From positions 1 to 40,188 of the forward strand of contig NZ_LBMW01000058.1 in NCBI RefSeq assembly GCF_026168105.1: 40,188 nucleotides of DNA, read 5' to 3'. Position numbers and translations under genes: made by a program. How positions within the stretch are numbered: position 1 is the stretch's first letter; each line of letters starts with the position of its first letter. Positions 15,469 through 22,989 of the stretch are shown here, in pieces. The notes under the pieces are model-generated. The model was given only the letters and a program-made list of their open reading frames with translations. It was not told the origin of the DNA and made no database searches. The DNA comes from Streptomyces hygroscopicus. Lineage in GTDB: Bacteria; Actinomycetota; Actinomycetes; Streptomycetales; Streptomycetaceae.

Positions 15469-18116
15469 TCACCGCCTGGGTGCGCGGCCTGACCCGGCAC
15501 CGCGCCGGACGGCTGCTGGCCGCCCTCGCCGGGATCGCGCTCGCGGTCGCTCTCATCGCCGCGCTCGGCTCCTTCCTCACGGCGTCTAAGGCGAGCATGA
15601 CCCAGCGCGCCCTGCGCTCGGTCGCCGTCGACTGGCAGGTCCAGGTACAGCCCGCAGCCGACCCGAACACAGTTCTCTCCCTGGTCCGCACGACACCCGG
15701 GACCCGCACCGCCCTGCCGGTCGGCTACGCCCACACCACCGGCTTCACCGCCCGCGTCCAGGGCAGCACCCAGACAACCGGCCCCGGTATGGCGCTCGGC
15801 CTGCCCGACGGCTACCGCAGCCGGTTCCCCGACGCCATCCGTACTCTCTCCGGCTCCGCCACCGGCGTCCTGCTGGCCCAGCAGACCGCATCCAACCTGC
15901 ACGCCGCGCCCGGCGACACCCTCGGCGTCCAGTTCCCAGGCATCGGAGTGCGGCAGGTGAGGGTGGACGGCGTCGTCGACCTGCCCCAGGCCGACTCCCT
16001 CTTCCAGATGGTCGGCGCGCCCGCCCAGTCTCAGCCGACCGCGCCCCCGGACAACGTCGTCCTGTTGCCCGCCACGCAGTTCGCCTCCCTCACCCACGGC
16101 GCAGGCGGCGTCACGACCCAGATCCACGTCGCCCGCGACAACGCGCACCTGCCCTCCGACCCGGCCGCCGCCTTCACCACGGTCACCGGCGCCGCCCACC
16201 ACCTGGAAGCCCGCTCCTCCGGCGCTGTACTCGTCGGCAACAACGTCGGCGCCGCCCTCGACTCCGCCCGCCAGGACGCCCTCTACGCTCAGATGCTCTT
16301 CCTCTTCCTCGGGGTCCCCGGAGCTGTCCTGGCCGCCGCGCTCACCGCCGCGGTCGCCTCAGCCGGTGGCGAGCGCCGCCGCCAGGAACAGGGCCTGCTG
16401 CGCCTGCGCGGTCTGCGCCCGACCCAGATCACCGCCCTCGCCGGGCTGGAAGCAGCTCTGATCGCGATCGCCGGTGGCCTGGCCGGACTGGGCATCGCCG
16501 CGCTGGCAGGCCGCCTCGCCTTCGGTGCCGCGTCCTTCGGGGCGAGCGCGGGCACCTGGGCCATCTGGTACGGCCTCGCCTTCGTCCTCGGCGCCGCCGT
16601 CGCCACCGGCGCCGTCCTCATACCCGCCCTGCGCGACCTGCGCACGGTGAGCGTCGCCGACACCCGCAAGGAGGCCGACGCACGCAGCACCCGCACTCCC
16701 TGGTGGATGCGCTACGGCCTGGACTTCATCCTGCTGATCGGCTCCTGGCTCATCTTCCGCGCCTCCTCAGGCAACCAGTACGCCCTCGTCCTGGCCCCGG
16801 AAGGCGTCCCCAGCATCTCCGTTTCGTACTGGGCCTTCCTCGGCCCCGCCCTGCTGTGGATCGGCGCCGCCCTGCTGCTGTGGCGCCTGACCATCCTCGC
16901 CCTCATGCACGGCCGCCCCGCCCTGTCCCGCCTGGCCCGCCCGTTGACCGCCACCCTTGCCGGCACCACCGCGGCCGTCCTTGCCCGGCGCCGACGCCCC
17001 CTCGCCCGCTCCGTGGTCCTGCTCGCCCTCGCCGTGTCCTTCGCCGTCTCCACCGCCGTCTTCAACGCCACCTACAAACAGCAGGCCGAGGTCGACGCCC
17101 GGCTGACCAACGGCGCCGATGTCACCGTCACCGAACCACCCGGCTCCCGCATCCCGCCCAGCGCCGGATCCGCGCTGCAGGTCTCCGGCATTCGGCACGT
17201 AGAACCGCTCCAGCACCGCTTCGCCTATGTCGGCTCCGACCTGCAGGACCTCTACGGCGTCCGCCCCGACACCATCGCCCGCGCCACCTCTCTGCAGGAC
17301 GCCTACTTCGCCGGCGGCAGTGCACACCAGCTCATGCAACGGCTCGCCCAGCGCCCGGACAACCTGCTGGTCAGCGTGGAAACCGTCAACGACTTCCAGC
17401 TCTCCCCGGGCGACACCGTCAACCTGCGCATCCAGGATGCCCGCACCAAGGCCCTGCGCACGGTGCCCTTCCACTACGCCGGCATCGCCAGGGAGTTCCC
17501 CACCGCCCCCAAGGACAGCTTCTTCGTCGCCAACGCCTCCTACATCGCCAAGGCCACCGGCAGCGACGCGGTCGGCGCCTTCCTCCTCGACACCGGCGCA
17601 ACCCACCAGAGGCAGATCGCCGCACACCTGCGCCATCAGCTCGGCACCAGTGCCACCGTCACCGACCTCACCCAGACCCGCGGCACCGTCGGCACCAGCC
17701 TGACCTCCGTCGACCTGGCCGGACTCACCCGCATCGAACTCGCCTTCGCCGTCCTTCTGGCGGCCGGAGCCGGAGGGCTCGTCCTCGCACTCGGACTCGC
17801 CGAACGCCGCCGCACCTTCGCCATCGCCACCGTCCTCGGCGCCAAGACGCGCCAGCTGCGCGGCATGGTCCTCACCGAAGCCCTCCTCCTGGCCGCGGCC
17901 GGTCTGGCCGGAGGCGCCCTCATCGGCTGGGCCCTGTCCGAGATGCTGGTCAAGGTCCTGACCGGCGTTTTCGACCCACCGCCCGCGAGCCTGTCGGTCC
18001 CCGGCTCCTACCTGGTCCTCACCGCGCTCGCCGCTCTGATCGCCGTCCTGGCAGCCGCGCTGAACGGCATCCGCCGCGCGAAACGCCCGGCCGTGGAGGA
18101 GCTGCGTGACCTGTGA
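15465..18116 (+). CDS. FtsX-like ABC permease, 883 residues
   Basis: A duplicated FtsX/MacB-type permease. One membrane segment near residues 16-38 is followed by an extracellular domain to about 265. Segments cluster at about 270-295, 320-345 and 360-385, and more follow near 415-430, 445-475 and 515-535. A second large extracellular domain (about 540-755) precedes three last segments near 760-785, 800-825 and 845-868. This two-halves build, each with a big external domain, is typical of Gram-positive transporters that remove or sense peptide antibiotics or move lipoproteins. The GTG start overlaps ATPase 2 (GTGA), and the end overlaps the response regulator (GTGA). Substrate is unknown. Confidence 0.9.
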   Translation: MITAWVRGLTRHRAGRLLAALAGIALAVALIAALGSFLTASKASMTQRALRSVAVDWQVQVQPAADPNTVLSLVRTTPGTRTALPVGYAHTTGFTARVQGSTQTTGPGMALGLPDGYRSRFPDAIRTLSGSATGVLLAQQTASNLHAAPGDTLGVQFPGIGVRQVRVDGVVDLPQADSLFQMVGAPAQSQPTAPPDNVVLLPATQFASLTHGAGGVTTQIHVARDNAHLPSDPAAAFTTVTGAAHHLEARSSGAVLVGNNVGAALDSARQDALYAQMLFLFLGVPGAVLAAALTAAVASAGGERRRQEQGLLRLRGLRPTQITALAGLEAALIAIAGGLAGLGIAALAGRLAFGAASFGASAGTWAIWYGLAFVLGAAVATGAVLIPALRDLRTVSVADTRKEADARSTRTPWWMRYGLDFILLIGSWLIFRASSGNQYALVLAPEGVPSISVSYWAFLGPALLWIGAALLLWRLTILALMHGRPALSRLARPLTATLAGTTAAVLARRRRPLARSVVLLALAVSFAVSTAVFNATYKQQAEVDARLTNGADVTVTEPPGSRIPPSAGSALQVSGIRHVEPLQHRFAYVGSDLQDLYGVRPDTIARATSLQDAYFAGGSAHQLMQRLAQRPDNLLVSVETVNDFQLSPGDTVNLRIQDARTKALRTVPFHYAGIAREFPTAPKDSFFVANASYIAKATGSDAVGAFLLDTGATHQRQIAAHLRHQLGTSATVTDLTQTRGTVGTSLTSVDLAGLTRIELAFAVLLAAGAGGLVLALGLAERRRTFAIATVLGAKTRQLRGMVLTEALLLAAAGLAGGALIGWALSEMLVKVLTGVFDPPPASLSVPGSYLVLTALAALIAVLAAALNGIRRAKRPAVEELRDL

Positions 18117-18907
18117 ACACTCCGCCAACGCCGACCGAGCCGATTCCCGCGCGTCCTCCTACGCTGTCGACCATGCGCACGCCCGCCGCACCAGACCGCA
18201 GCCGCCTCCGCGTCCTCGTCATCGAAGACGACGACACCATCGGCCGCCACCTGGAAACCGGTCTGCACAGCAACGGCTACGCGCCGACCTGGAGCCGCAC
18301 CGGCGCGAGCGGCCTGGCCGAAGCCGCCCGCACCCCCTACGACGCCCTCCTCCTGGACCTCGGCCTGCCCGACATGGACGGCCTCGACGTGGCCCGCACC
18401 CTGCGCACCCGCTGCCCCGACCTGCTCATCATCATCCTCACCGCCCGCACCGACGACATCGACGTGATCGCCGGCCTGGACGCCGGAGCCGACGACTACC
18501 TCGTCAAACCCTTCAGCCTCACCGTCCTGCTGGCCCGCCTGCGCGCCCACCTGCGCCGCCACAGCCCCACCTCGCACCCCCAGGAAGTACTCCGCCTCGG
18601 CGACCTCACGGTCGACACCACAGCGCGGCGCTGCACCCTCCACGGCCAAGAGGTACAGCTGCGCCCCAAGGAGTTCGAACTCCTCGCGCTCCTCGGCCGG
18701 CACCTCGGCGAAGCCGTATCCCGCGAAACCCTCATGGCCGAGGTCTGGGACGAGAACTGGTTCGGCCCCACCAAGACCCTCGACGTCACCATGGCCAGCC
18801 TGCGCCATCGCCTCGCCGCAGCCGGCGAAGCAACCGACCGTCCCTGCCGACTACCCCGCATCACCACCCTCCGAGGACACGGCTACCGCCTGGAAGACCG
18901 CCCCTAG
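18113..18907 (+). CDS. Response regulator, OmpR family, last gene of the ABC operon
   Basis: The product has 264 residues. The GTG at 18113 overlaps the permease stop (GTGA) and has GGAGGAG about 12 bases upstream. An internal ATG at 18173 lacks any ribosome site. The receiver has the acidic pair at 39-41, the phospho-acceptor Asp82 in LLLDLGLPDMDG, threonine in ILTART and Lys132 in DDYLVKPF. The winged-helix output domain follows (LRLGDLTVDTTARR, RPKEFELLALLG, TLDVTMASLRHRL, LRGHGYRLED). The kinase at 11930-13249 is the only histidine kinase in the window and its likely partner, although the two genes are 4.9 kb apart with the operon between them. Confidence 0.92.
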   Translation: MNTPPTPTEPIPARPPTLSTMRTPAAPDRSRLRVLVIEDDDTIGRHLETGLHSNGYAPTWSRTGASGLAEAARTPYDALLLDLGLPDMDGLDVARTLRTRCPDLLIIILTARTDDIDVIAGLDAGADDYLVKPFSLTVLLARLRAHLRRHSPTSHPQEVLRLGDLTVDTTARRCTLHGQEVQLRPKEFELLALLGRHLGEAVSRETLMAEVWDENWFGPTKTLDVTMASLRHRLAAAGEATDRPCRLPRITTLRGHGYRLEDRP

Positions 18908-19366
18908 ACGTCGAGGGAAAGGCGCAGCGTGGGGCGGCAGGAACAAGGGTGTCGACGCCCCGCAAGGTGCGGAGTCAGCACCACCTCGACGGGCTTTGGC
19001 GGGACGAGGACTTCGTCGAGTGGTACCCGCGGGACGGCAAGCCGGGGCTCTCCGGCCCAGCCGGCGACGGTGTCGGTCCTCCAGTTCAACGGACCGACGC
19101 CACACGCATCTTGAGCGCTGTCCGGGACCTGACGCGCCTTGAAATGGTCACCGAGGCCCATGCTTGCTGCCCTGGGGGAAATCGCACGTCAGGCACCCCA
19201 GGAGTTGGTCGGGCTGGTCACGGACGAGTGGGGCGAACGCTACGGAAGGCCAGCCCGGCTCGGCGGGACCCCGACCCGCCCGAAGACCCGTATCAAGGAC
19301 ACCGGCGACGACGTCTACATTGGCGTCACGGAGCGGACACCGTCGCCGACGCGGGCCCGGGAGGAC
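18908..19366 (+). mobile_element. Remnant of an IS1182-like transposase gene
   Basis: Three fragments in shifting plus-strand frames match the order of an IS1182-family transposase N-terminal region. First is LDGLWRDEDFVEWYPRDGKP (from about 18982), continued by ATVSVLQF in the next frame. After a loss of roughly 70 codons comes TDATRILSAVRDLTRLEMVT (from 19093). A further shift gives EIARQAPQELVGLVTDEWGE and RYGRPARLG, ending near 19315. The catalytic DDE region and C-terminal half are gone, so it cannot move. It lies just behind the response regulator and marks this stretch as accessory DNA. The family call is by memory of conserved blocks. Confidence 0.7.
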
Positions 19367-19798
19367 CTACTGTCCGCCCTTCGGTTCGCCGGTCCAGTAC
19401 TGGCCACGCTGCTGCTGCCAGCGCTGGACCTCGATGTTCCGCCACGTCAGTGCGTGCTTGATCTCATCGGAATTCAGTCCGGTCTCCCTCGCCAGATCTT
19501 CCGGGCTGATCCCGTTGGGATGTTGCCGCAAGACCCGGGTGATCTTCCCGGCCCACAGCTCGGCATACAGGAACGGTCGGCGTTCGTACTGTTCGACGAC
19601 TGCCGCCAGGTGTTCACGCGAACAGCTGACCACCAGGCGCTTCCCGTCGTACTTCGGGTCAATCGCATGGATGGCTGACGAATCCCGCACCAGCGCATTC
19701 CACTGTGTGCCGTCCAAGACCAGCGTTCCGCAGAGGTCGCACAGGTCCGCCTGAGCCTCTTCCTCGTCGCCGGCGTTCGGGCCGCTGTCGGTACTCAC
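19367..19798 (-). CDS. Hypothetical protein with N-terminal zinc-finger-like CxxC and C-terminal HTH-like helices
   Basis: The product has 143 residues. The GTG at 19798 overlaps the upstream gene's stop (GTGA), so it is the second gene of a pair. After an acidic start it has CDLCGTLVLDG at about 19-29 and a cysteine-histidine pair in VSCSREH near 58-62, which could complete a zinc site. RRPFLYAELWAGKITRVL follows, and the C-terminus LARETGLNSDEIKHALTWR looks like a helix-turn-helix. I do not recognise a named family. Transcription- or plasmid-related regulation is possible but unproven. Confidence 0.7.
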   Translation of the reverse strand: MSTDSGPNAGDEEEAQADLCDLCGTLVLDGTQWNALVRDSSAIHAIDPKYDGKRLVVSCSREHLAAVVEQYERRPFLYAELWAGKITRVLRQHPNGISPEDLARETGLNSDEIKHALTWRNIEVQRWQQQRGQYWTGEPKGGQ

Positions 19799-20061
19799 TG
19801 GCTGCTGCCGGGTGTCGGTGGAAGTTCTGCGGACACCTGTAGCACCGCTGGAGCCACTGTGGTCGGGTCTCCGCTGGCCACCCAACGGTAGCGGGCGACC
19901 ATCATCGTGTGGTCGATGCTGTCTCGCACGTACCCGTACACGATGCCAGGGCTGCCCGGGCGTCCGTGGAAGACGACCTCGCCCGGCTCGCCCTCGCTCG
20001 CGATCTGTTGGAAGTCCCCTGTCTCGGGACAGCCCGCAAACTCGTACACCCAGTCACCCAT
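19795..20061 (-). CDS. Hypothetical protein, 88 residues, first gene of a two-gene operon
   Basis: The ATG at 20061 has GCAGG close upstream and gives MGDWVYEFAGCPETGDFQQI. The product appears to be a small beta-rich domain (EVVFHGRPGSPGIVYGYV, then TMMVARYRWVASGDPT) with a proline-rich tail. There is no signal peptide. It overlaps the 143-residue protein by four bases (GTGA), so the two are coupled. The pair sits between the transposase remnant and the integrase remnant and may be cargo of the old element. Function is not recognised. Confidence 0.7.
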   Translation of the reverse strand: MGDWVYEFAGCPETGDFQQIASEGEPGEVVFHGRPGSPGIVYGYVRDSIDHTMMVARYRWVASGDPTTVAPAVLQVSAELPPTPGSSQ

Positions 20062-20158
20062 ACCTGCAATCCTGCCCGGACCGCCGATCACACGGCTAAT
20101 CAGGCACAAAGGCCGGGAAGCGGATACGCCCGAAGGGATCAGACGGGGTGTCGCGGCG

Positions 20159-20193
20159 GTGGCCGCACCTGTGTACGGGTTAGGTGCGGCCAC
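20159..20193. repeat. Perfect 12-bp inverted repeat
   Basis: GTGGCCGCACCT (20159-20170) and AGGTGCGGCCAC (20182-20193) form a perfect stem with an 11-base loop. It lies upstream of the two-gene operon on one side and of the integrase remnant on the other. It could be a terminator of lost DNA or an operator of the old element. Confidence 0.6.
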
Positions 20194-20230
20194 CACTCGC
20201 AGGGAGGCAGAGCCTCGCCCACTTCAACGG

Positions 20231-20517
20231 AAGCCCGCCCTGGTCTCAGCCGGCGTGATCCCCGAGCGGTCGCCGGGGGGAGCGGTTCAGGCAGTCGCGC
20301 GAGCACGGCATGCACGCCCTGAGGCACTACTACGCGTCGGTCGTGCTGGACGCGGGGGAGAACGTGAGGGCCCTGGCCGAGTACCTCGGGCACGCGGACC
20401 CCGGCTTCACGCTACGCACCTACACGCACCTACACGCACCTGTTGACGAACGGCCGGGATCGAGCCCGCAAGGCCATCGACCAGGCGTTCCAGGAGCGAC
20501 AGGACGACGCAGCCTGA
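20231..20517 (+). pseudogene. C-terminal remnant of a tyrosine-type integrase
   Basis: Plus-strand pieces give KPALVSAGVIPERSPG, then GERFRQSREHGMHALRHYYA, then GENVRALAEYLGHADPGFTL and RTYTHL. These are the H-x-x-R box, the L-G-H box and the catalytic-tyrosine region of phage/plasmid-type integrases. Two lesions are visible. One extra G in the run at 20275-20280 shifts the frame. A tandem duplication of TACACGCACC at 20421-20440 (10 bases) shifts it again; removing one copy restores TYTHLLTNGRDRARKAID to the TGA at 20515-20517. The N-terminal two-thirds are missing. It indicates a past integrative element next to glnA. Confidence 0.8.
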
Positions 20518-20544
20518 GCCGGCCCCGAAAGCCGGAGCCGAAAA

Positions 20545-20587
20545 GCCGACGGCCGACTCTCCCAGCGTAGGAGAGCCGGCCGACGGC
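20545..20587 (-). terminator. glnA terminator hairpin
   Basis: GCCGACGGCCGACTCTCC (20545-20562) pairs with GGAGAGCCGGCCGACGGC (20570-20587) with two mismatches around a 7-base loop. It begins 47 bases downstream of the glnA stop and lies between the convergent integrase remnant and glnA, so it can serve both strands. Confidence 0.8.
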
Positions 20588-20633
20588 CCGCAGATGCCCA
20601 GGGGAGCGGTTACCGCTCTGACCTGGGGCGATA

Positions 20634-22043
20634 TCACACGTCGAAGTAGAGCTCGAACTCGTGCGGGTGCGGACGCAGCTGCAGCGGGGCGATCTCGTTG
20701 GTGCGCTTGAAGTCGATCCAGGTCTCGATCAGGTCGGCCGTGAACACGTCACCCTGGAGCAGGAACTCGTGGTCGCGCTCGAGGGAGTCGAGGACCGCCG
20801 GGAGCGAGGTCGGGACCTGCGGGACGCCCGCGTGCTCCTCGGGAGCCAGCTCGTAGAGGTCCTTGTCGATCGGCTCGGCCGGCTCGATCTTGTTCTTGAT
20901 GCCGTCCAGACCCGCGAGGAGCAGGGCCGAGAAGGCCAGGTACGGGTTGCCGGACGAGTCCGGGGCACGGAACTCGACGCGCTTGGCCTTCGGGTTCGAA
21001 CCCGTGATCGGGATGCGCATGGCCGCGGAGCGGTTGCGCTGCGAGTACACCAGGTTGACCGGCGCCTCGAAGCCCGGCACCAGGCGGTGGTACGAGTTCA
21101 CGGTCGGGTTGGTGAAGGCCAGCAGCGACGGGGCGTGCCGGAGGATGCCGCCGATGTAGTAGCGGGCGGTGTCCGACAGGCCCGCGTAGCCGGCCTCGTC
21201 GTAGAACAGCGGGTCGCCGTTGCTCCACAGCGACTGGTGGACGTGCATGCCCGAACCGTTGTCGCCGAAGATCGGCTTCGGCATGAAGGTCGCGGTCTTG
21301 CCGTTGCGCCAGGCGACGTTCTTCACGATGTACTTGAAGAGCTGGAGGTCGTCGGCCGCGGCGAGCAGCGTGTTGAACTTGTAGTTGATCTCGGCCTGGC
21401 CGGCGGTGCCCACCTCGTGGTGCTGGCGCTCGACCTTCAGACCCGCCTTCTCCAGCTCCAGGGAGATCTCGGCGCGCAGGTCGGCGAAGTGGTCGACCGG
21501 CGGAACCGGGAAGTAGCCGCCCTTGTAGCGGACCTTGTAGCCACGGTTGTCCTCGAGGGCGCCGGTGTTCCAGGCGCCGGCCTCGGAGTCGATGTGGTAG
21601 AAGGACTCGTTCGCGCTGGTCGCGAAGCGGACGCTGTCGAAGACGTAGAACTCGGCCTCGGGACCGAAGTACGCGGTGTCGGCGATCCCGGTGGAGGCCA
21701 GGTAGGCCTCGGCCTTCTTCGCCACGTTGCGCGGGTCACGGGAGTACTGCTCGCCCGTGATCGGGTCGTGGATGAAGAAGTTGATGTTCAGCGTCTTGTC
21801 GCGGCGGAAGGGGTCGACCCGGGCGGTCGACAGGTCCGCGCGCAGCGCCATGTCGGACTCGTGAATGGCCTGGAAGCCACGGATCGAGGATCCGTCGAAG
21901 GCGAGCTCGTCGTCCGGGTCGAACGCCTCAACCGGCACCGTGAAGTGCTGCATCACGCCCGGCAGGTCGCAGAAACGGACGTCGATGAACTTGACGTCCT
22001 CGTCCGCGATGAACTTCTTGGCCTCGTCGGCGTTCTGGAACAT
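20634..22043 (-). CDS. glnA: Glutamine synthetase type I (GSI)
   Basis: The product has 469 residues, the standard GSI length. The ATG at 22043 has AGGAGG seven bases upstream and gives MFQNADEAKKFIADEDVKFI. Markers are DGSSIRGF near residue 50, the metal site YFGPEAEFYVFD, the ATP-site segment GDNGSGMHVHQS near 270, and RNRSAAMRIP. DKDLYELAPEE places the adenylylation tyrosine at exactly residue 397, as in beta-type GSI, so activity should be switched by GlnE. GSI is the main ammonia-assimilating enzyme of the cell. A four-box GlnR operator lies about 100 bases upstream, pointing to nitrogen-dependent transcription. An open frame of 505 codons on the opposite strand is a codon-bias shadow. 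Confidence 0.98.
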   Translation of the reverse strand: MFQNADEAKKFIADEDVKFIDVRFCDLPGVMQHFTVPVEAFDPDDELAFDGSSIRGFQAIHESDMALRADLSTARVDPFRRDKTLNINFFIHDPITGEQYSRDPRNVAKKAEAYLASTGIADTAYFGPEAEFYVFDSVRFATSANESFYHIDSEAGAWNTGALEDNRGYKVRYKGGYFPVPPVDHFADLRAEISLELEKAGLKVERQHHEVGTAGQAEINYKFNTLLAAADDLQLFKYIVKNVAWRNGKTATFMPKPIFGDNGSGMHVHQSLWSNGDPLFYDEAGYAGLSDTARYYIGGILRHAPSLLAFTNPTVNSYHRLVPGFEAPVNLVYSQRNRSAAMRIPITGSNPKAKRVEFRAPDSSGNPYLAFSALLLAGLDGIKNKIEPAEPIDKDLYELAPEEHAGVPQVPTSLPAVLDSLERDHEFLLQGDVFTADLIETWIDFKRTNEIAPLQLRPHPHEFELYFDV

Positions 22044-22140
22044 CCAGCTCCTCCTACTCCCGACCGTCCGTGCCGGGGTGGTAGTTCGTTCGTGCGGCCA
22101 GTGCGGTGGCACACGCTGCAGCCGACCTTAGGGACGGAGG

Positions 22141-22178
22141 ATTTCTCGGGCGTGACCCGTTTGTTTCTCCCAGGTTAA
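22141..22178 (-). promoter_or_regulatory. GlnR operator upstream of glnA
   Basis: Read on the minus strand, the boxes are TTAAC, GAAAC, GTCAC and GAAAT, each separated by exactly six bases (CTGGGA, AAACGG, GCCCGA). This is the full a-b-a-b pattern described for actinobacterial GlnR sites (GTnAC-n6-GAAAC twice). It lies 98-135 bases upstream of the glnA start and between glnA and the divergent RDD gene. Confidence 0.88.
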
Positions 22179-22241
22179 CCGCCCCATGTCGTCGTGACCC
22201 CACCTCCGGGGCGGTCCTGCGGTGCGCAGTACCGTGGACGG

Positions 22242-22709
22242 GTGGAAAACAGGCAAGCAATCGGATCGTGGCTCTCCGGTCCCCGCGCGGCGATGGAAGA
22301 AGCCGGAGCGGAGTTCGGATACCGGGGAGAGCAGCTCGGTCTGCCGCAGGAGGGACCGGGCTCCATCGCCCGCCCGGGTCGGCGCCTCGGCGCCCTCGCC
22401 GTCGACTGGGGCCTGTGCCTCTTGATCGCATACGGTCTGATCGCGGACAGCTACAACCAGGCGGCCCAGGTCTGGGCACCGCTCGTCCTCTTCGCGCTGA
22501 CCGTTCTGACCGTCGGCACCATCGGGTTCACCCCGGGCAAGCGGCTCTTCGGCCTGCGGGTGGTGGCCCTGGGCACAGGCCGCGTCAACCCGCTGCGCAC
22601 CCTGCTCCGCACGGTTCTGCTGTTTCTCGCCATCCCGCCGCTGATCTGGGACCGGGACGGCCGGGGCCTGCACGACCGCATGGCCGGGACCGTCGAGATC
22701 AGGCTCTGA
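22242..22709 (+). CDS. RDD family membrane protein
   Basis: The product has 155 residues from the GTG at 22242. A soluble N-terminus of about 45 residues precedes the RDD domain. The domain's first conserved arginine is in RPGRRLGALAVDW, with the aspartates in LAVDW and LHDRMAGT. Membrane segments lie at about 60-80 (WGLCLLIAYGLIA), 85-105 and 125-140. FTPGKRLFGLRVV is the conserved cytoplasmic loop. RDD proteins are small membrane proteins, and some act as ion antiporters. This one is a fixed neighbour of glnA in Streptomyces as I recall it. No clear ribosome site is seen, so translation may be weak or leaderless. Confidence 0.88.
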   Translation: MENRQAIGSWLSGPRAAMEEAGAEFGYRGEQLGLPQEGPGSIARPGRRLGALAVDWGLCLLIAYGLIADSYNQAAQVWAPLVLFALTVLTVGTIGFTPGKRLFGLRVVALGTGRVNPLRTLLRTVLLFLAIPPLIWDRDGRGLHDRMAGTVEIRL

Positions 22710-22989
22710 GGGCGCCCTCGGCCGCGCTCCCAGGGGCGCGGGGAACGGCGCGACCAGCCACGGACGGCGCGCGGCGAACCACGTTTCCGCACCGAGCCAC
22801 CCCGCACCGCGAGCCACACCGCCCCGCAGGAAAACGCGCCGCAGGAAACGCACCCCAGGAAACGCAGGGCGCCCCCGGGAAACGCACCGCACCCCGGGCA
22901 ACGCACCGTACCCCGGGAAACGCACCGGGGCCCGGAGAACCGCCAAGGTTCCCCGGGCCCCGAAACGTCGGCTCAGCCCAGCGGCAGTG
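22710..22989. repeat. Convergent gap with degenerate 18-20-bp repeats and a terminator
   Basis: From about 22840 to 22935 five imperfect copies of a CCCCGGGAAACGCACCG-like unit (18-20 bp) follow one another, with shorter GCAGGAAACGC copies before them. The hairpin GGGGCCCGGAGAACC (22927-22941) with GGTTCCCCGGGCCCC (22947-22961), one mismatch and a 5-base loop, then lies between the convergent RDD and DUF4191 genes and should end both transcripts. No gene is seen. Confidence 0.75.

Noticed and set aside
20661..22178. Long open frame opposite glnA (505 codons)
   Set aside because: It is the antisense shadow of a conserved gene in GC-rich DNA, with no family-like sequence or ribosome site.
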